From the NCBI GenBank assembly GCA_934465125.1, contig CAKSKO010000030.1, positions 1 through 9,674 on the forward strand: a stretch of 9,674 nt of DNA, in the 5' to 3' direction. The position numbers were made by a program, and so were the translations under genes. Below the pieces are notes generated by a model, which did no database searches, had not been told where the DNA came from, and worked only from the letters and a program-made list of their open reading frames with translations. Below are positions 6,412 to 9,674 of the stretch, in pieces (positions within the stretch are counted from its first letter, which is position 1; each line of letters starts with the position of its first letter). The stretch is from an uncultured Eubacteriales bacterium (GTDB lineage Bacteria > Bacillota > Clostridia > Oscillospirales > Acutalibacteraceae).

Positions 6412-9400
6412 TTATACTATTTGTAAATCCGATTTCTCAATTTCCAGAAAATTTTCAAAACACTTTGGTTTGCTGTATAAATAAATTTGTTCCGATCTTT
6501 TACATTCTATTGTTTTGTTCCCATTTTTTCGCCCAATAAACGCTTTTATAAAAATATACTGATTTTTTTTTGAAAGTTTTATGTCATTCTCGTTCTCAAA
6601 ACTCGCAGCAAGCGTTATCGTATTTGCAGTTACCATCTGTTCTAAATTTTTAAGCGGCGTATTTGCGGCACATAACAAACAGTCTTTTAAATACAGATAC
6701 CTGTCGTCTTTTGGAATATCCACCTCTATCACACCAGGGCGTTTCAATTCTACCGGCTTAATATAAGGAGTAAATCCTGATAAATTAACCGCTCCCAAAT
6801 GGTCTGGACAAAGAAACAGTTTCGCATTTTTTCCTCTTAAGGAAACTGCTTTTCCTTCGCGGCCAAAAATCGTTCCACCAGTCAGGTAAGCTTTTCCAAA
6901 AAGTATCAGAGAACCAATTGGATTGTCTTTTTCTCCCTCTCCAATTGTGCCACCATTCAAATATAATTTTCCTGTATCATATAGTTTCAAACTTTTGACC
7001 CTACCATCTCTAATGCAAAGCGATCCATGTGTCTGGATAGCGCATGAGTTCCTTTTGCTAAAATATCTTCCTTCATGAATAATAATCTTTGAGTTCGCAT
7101 CCTTCGCAAAGATCGCTCCTCCGGCTCCCCAGAGTTCGCTCTGACTGTTTAAATAAACTGCTGTATTTCCCTTTCCCATATAAATACAATAGCCTTTTCT
7201 TCCAAGCCCATACTCTGTGCGCAGTGCGGCCTTTCCTTCCAAAATTAATTTTGAGTCTTCATAAAGTTCCACTGCATTCATCGCCGGATAAATCGATCCC
7301 CATTTCCTTGTATTATCAATAAAAACCATTTCATCTAAAAAAAGCGACGAATGGTTCTTAACACAAAAACAAACTTTCAGTAATCGTGCATTTCCTTTGA
7401 TCCATAAGTCTCTGTCTATCACAATTTTTCGTCCTGTTCCAAAAGCGGTCTCAAACTCTATTTCCTCTTCACCAGTTATAATAGTTCCAACGGCCCGGTT
7501 AGAAACAGCTTTTAAAAACTGATCCTTATTGCGGACCTTAACCACCAAGCTTCCAACTAAGCTTTCCTCATCCCAAAACTCTTTTCTTTCATCAGGAATT
7601 CTAACTTTCCTAACCTCTTCTTCAAACGCTTCATTCTTTTCGATCGCATAACAGTCCAGAATACTGGAACTGCCGTCCTCCTGATGATAGCAATATGCTG
7701 TAAAATAAATTCTGTTCTCTTGCACAGTTATTTTTGAAAACACAGGACAATCTGGCTGATCCATCCGCTCACTGGGAATAATCGCCGATAAATCTTGATT
7801 GTAATTTTTTACTCCAGTTGTCCCCGGAACAATAAAAAGCGTACCCAAAGGATTTACCGCTGTCTCATACCGAACCCCCTCATACTCCACCGTTTTGGTC
7901 TTGTATTCTAATTTCTGAGAATGAAATAAAATAGGCGTTCTGACATACACATGATCATGACCCGCTAACACCAAATCAATTTTTCCTTGTGCACAGATTG
8001 TATTAAGTTGCACTCCTATTTCTTTTACATCCTCATCATCGTGATGCGGACCGTTAGAATAAGGCGATTTGTGTACCAGTATAATCTTCCACTTGGTCTT
8101 TGCATTCTTAGCTGTTTTAATTGCCCAACTATATTGATCTTTACTAAGATGATTTTCACTATTAATATCATTCGTATTCAATACAAGAAATGTTACATTT
8201 CTATAAATAAAGGAATAATAAACACCGGTCGACGTATCCTGCTTCGGAATATTCATCACATGAAAATGCCCTAAAATAGAGTTCTCAACACCGGCTTTTA
8301 AAACAGTAGCATTTACCCTTGCCTCATGATTTCCAGCTACCGGAACAATAGCTTGATTCGTCCAGATTTTATCAGTTAAAAGCCAATTCCAGAAATCTTC
8401 GTTGTTGCCATCATCAACAAAATCCCCTAAATGCGAGACAAACTCCGCATCAGGGACTTGCCTAACAGCTGCAGAAAAAGCCTTTGTAAAAACCTCATAG
8501 TCGGATTTGACCATTCCCTGAGAATCAGCAATATTTAAAAATGTAAATCCTTTTTTCTTCGGAGGAATTGTAAATTGTAAAACATCACTCCAACTGTCCT
8601 TCTCCTTACTTCCAACACGATACCAGTACGTTTTTCCTCTGTGAAGTCCATTCAACGAAACAGAATGTTTCATAGTCTTTTCAGTTGTATAGGTCGAAAG
8701 AAGCCCTAACCTAAAAATCGTCTTAGGTTTTAATACCTCTTCACTTGACGCAGCAATCGTGATCGGATTTAAAAACTCCTGACTCTCAGAGTACTGCAAA
8801 AAACCATCAGATACTCCTTCTTGTGTATACCATCTAACAGCTCTGTCTGTTTCCGGAGAGTTTCCTAAAGTCATCGTGATTTGAAACGGAAACAAATTTT
8901 GTGTCTCAATATGATCGTTTTGTAGTCGCGCATCTTTCTTCTTTTTTGCGGCGTCATATAACAAAGAATTTGCAACTTCAACTGCAATTTCTCCCATACC
9001 TTTAACAAAACTGGGACTCATATACTCATCGACAAACTCTTCGATTATAGCTCGCAGATCGATCCCAAACATTTTAAATAATCCTGCTAATTGTCCATGG
9101 TTTGTCTTGCGGTTAAGCGTCACACGTACGATTCTTGAATCAAGCGCTAATTTTAAATCAATATATAAATTTTCACTAATATTGGTCGCAATCGATGAAA
9201 CCTGCTCGACAAGAGAAAGTAATAACCGTTTGACAATCCCTATTTGTTCTAGATTTCCAAGTGCAGCTTTAAACCAATCCGGAACCGTATCAACTCCCTC
9301 AAACCGATGGATTAATATCAAAAGCATCAAATCGTATAACGTCTTTTCCTCTGACGTCTCTGGTTTATAAAGTCCTGTTTCAGATAATCCACGAAGCATT

Positions 9401-9674
9401 TCATCAAATTTTATACTCAAATAGCTCAGATCATCGATATATTTATTTTGAAACTGCGTGACTACATCATCTACTGCTGCAATCATCTGCTGGTCTGTAA
9501 TTGTGATCTCGCTAACAATCAAACCCGCTGCCCCTGTTAGATAAATCTGAATTTTCTCACTACGATACTGAACTGTGGCTCTCCCGATTCCAGAACCTAG
9601 TTCAATATTTCTTGCATGAGAGAGGTGTTTTCGTATTTTTGATAAAAAAAGGCTATCAATATCAAGCCCGGGAA
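6412..9674 (-). CDS. Large metallophosphoesterase with PAP-like core and beta-helix-like C-terminus; 5' end outside window
   Basis: A calcineurin-like phosphoesterase, probably extracellular, of unknown substrate. The frame is open for 1,087 codons to the window edge, so the true start is probably outside; TTG at 9520-9522 is the only prominent in-window start, and the 50 codons before it read as normal protein. Numbering from the first visible residue, 1-255 is a mostly alpha-helical region I do not recognise. Residues 260-370 resemble the fibronectin-III-like N-terminal domain of purple acid phosphatases (FPFQITMTLG, GKTYWYRVGS). The catalytic domain covers about 375-620: DSQ (383-385), GDFVDD (416-421), GNHE (447-450), His534 in VHKSP and GHDH (571-574), all five metal-site motifs. 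About 705-970 consists of short Gly/Asn-turn strands (for example LYLNGGTI) typical of a right-handed beta-helix. No sortase motif or C-terminal membrane anchor is seen; a signal peptide cannot be judged. No nearby gene suggests its role. Confidence 0.85.
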   Translation of the reverse strand, partial: PGLDIDSLFLSKIRKHLSHARNIELGSGIGRATVQYRSEKIQIYLTGAAGLIVSEITITDQQMIAAVDDVVTQFQNKYIDDLSYLSIKFDEMLRGLSETGLYKPETSEEKTLYDLMLLILIHRFEGVDTVPDWFKAALGNLEQIGIVKRLLLSLVEQVSSIATNISENLYIDLKLALDSRIVRVTLNRKTNHGQLAGLFKMFGIDLRAIIEEFVDEYMSPSFVKGMGEIAVEVANSLLYDAAKKKKDARLQNDHIETQNLFPFQITMTLGNSPETDRAVRWYTQEGVSDGFLQYSESQEFLNPITIAASSEEVLKPKTIFRLGLLSTYTTEKTMKHSVSLNGLHRGKTYWYRVGSKEKDSWSDVLQFTIPPKKKGFTFLNIADSQGMVKSDYEVFTKAFSAAVRQVPDAEFVSHLGDFVDDGNNEDFWNWLLTDKIWTNQAIVPVAGNHEARVNATVLKAGVENSILGHFHVMNIPKQDTSTGVYYSFIYRNVTFLVLNTNDINSENHLSKDQYSWAIKTAKNAKTKWKIILVHKSPYSNGPHHDDEDVKEIGVQLNTICAQGKIDLVLAGHDHVYVRTPILFHSQKLEYKTKTVEYEGVRYETAVNPLGTLFIVPGTTGVKNYNQDLSAIIPSERMDQPDCPVFSKITVQENRIYFTAYCYHQEDGSSSILDCYAIEKNEAFEEEVRKVRIPDERKEFWDEESLVGSLVVKVRNKDQFLKAVSNRAVGTIITGEEEIEFETAFGTGRKIVIDRDLWIKGNARLLKVCFCVKNHSSLFLDEMVFIDNTRKWGSIYPAMNAVELYEDSKLILEGKAALRTEYGLGRKGYCIYMGKGNTAVYLNSQSELWGAGGAIFAKDANSKIIIHEGRYFSKRNSCAIQTHGSLCIRDGRVKSLKLYDTGKLYLNGGTIGEGEKDNPIGSLILFGKAYLTGGTIFGREGKAVSLRGKNAKLFLCPDHLGAVNLSGFTPYIKPVELKRPGVIEVDIPKDDRYLYLKDCLLCAANTPLKNLEQMVTANTITLAASFENENDIKLSKKNQYIFIKAFIGRKNGNKTIECKRSEQIYLYSKPKCFENFLEIEKSDLQIV

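Overview
The window looks like chromosomal DNA from a low-GC Gram-positive anaerobe, most likely a Clostridia/Lachnospiraceae-type Firmicute. The reasons are AT-rich DNA with sigma-A-like promoters and strong purine-rich ribosome sites, a DUF951 (YyzM-like) small protein, a biotin ligase without a DNA-binding domain, and a GlnRS of the eukaryote/E. coli type beside GluRS. The assignment rests on gene content only; no search was run.

Layout. Positions 1-562 (minus) hold the N-terminal half of prfA, peptide chain release factor 1, cut by the window edge. Positions 619-804 (minus) hold the DUF951 protein, which probably leads the same transcript. An intergenic region at 805-976 carries two divergent promoters, one for DUF951-prfA and one for birA (977-1768, plus). 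birA converges on glnS, and one strong hairpin with A and T tracts (1792-1829) can terminate both. glnS (1848-3542, minus) and gltX (3582-5039, minus) form a tandem operon with an extended -10 promoter near 5168. Upstream are a membrane-anchored VanY-type D,D-carboxypeptidase (5193-6092, minus), a 319-bp AT-rich spacer with a perfect 24-bp palindrome, and a very large metallophosphoesterase/beta-helix protein (6412 to the right edge, minus) whose N-terminus lies outside the window.

Most of the content is translation and cofactor housekeeping: termination (RF1), tRNA charging (GluRS, GlnRS) and protein biotinylation (BirA). The right half turns to the cell envelope, with peptidoglycan trimming (VanY) and a probable large phosphoesterase of unknown substrate.

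The most surprising observation is in gltX. The reading frame is clean and almost full length, but the family's nearly invariant seven-residue block Leu-Arg-Ile-Glu-Asp-Thr-Asp is missing exactly, with FI joined directly to QERLVEG. The block contributes to the active site, so this is a sequence error, a dead or backed-up enzyme, or a genuinely unusual GluRS. The second item of interest is the large metallophosphoesterase, which joins an unrecognised alpha-helical N-terminal region to a purple-acid-phosphatase-like core and a beta-helix-like C-terminal region. No mobile element, CRISPR array, tRNA or rRNA was seen.
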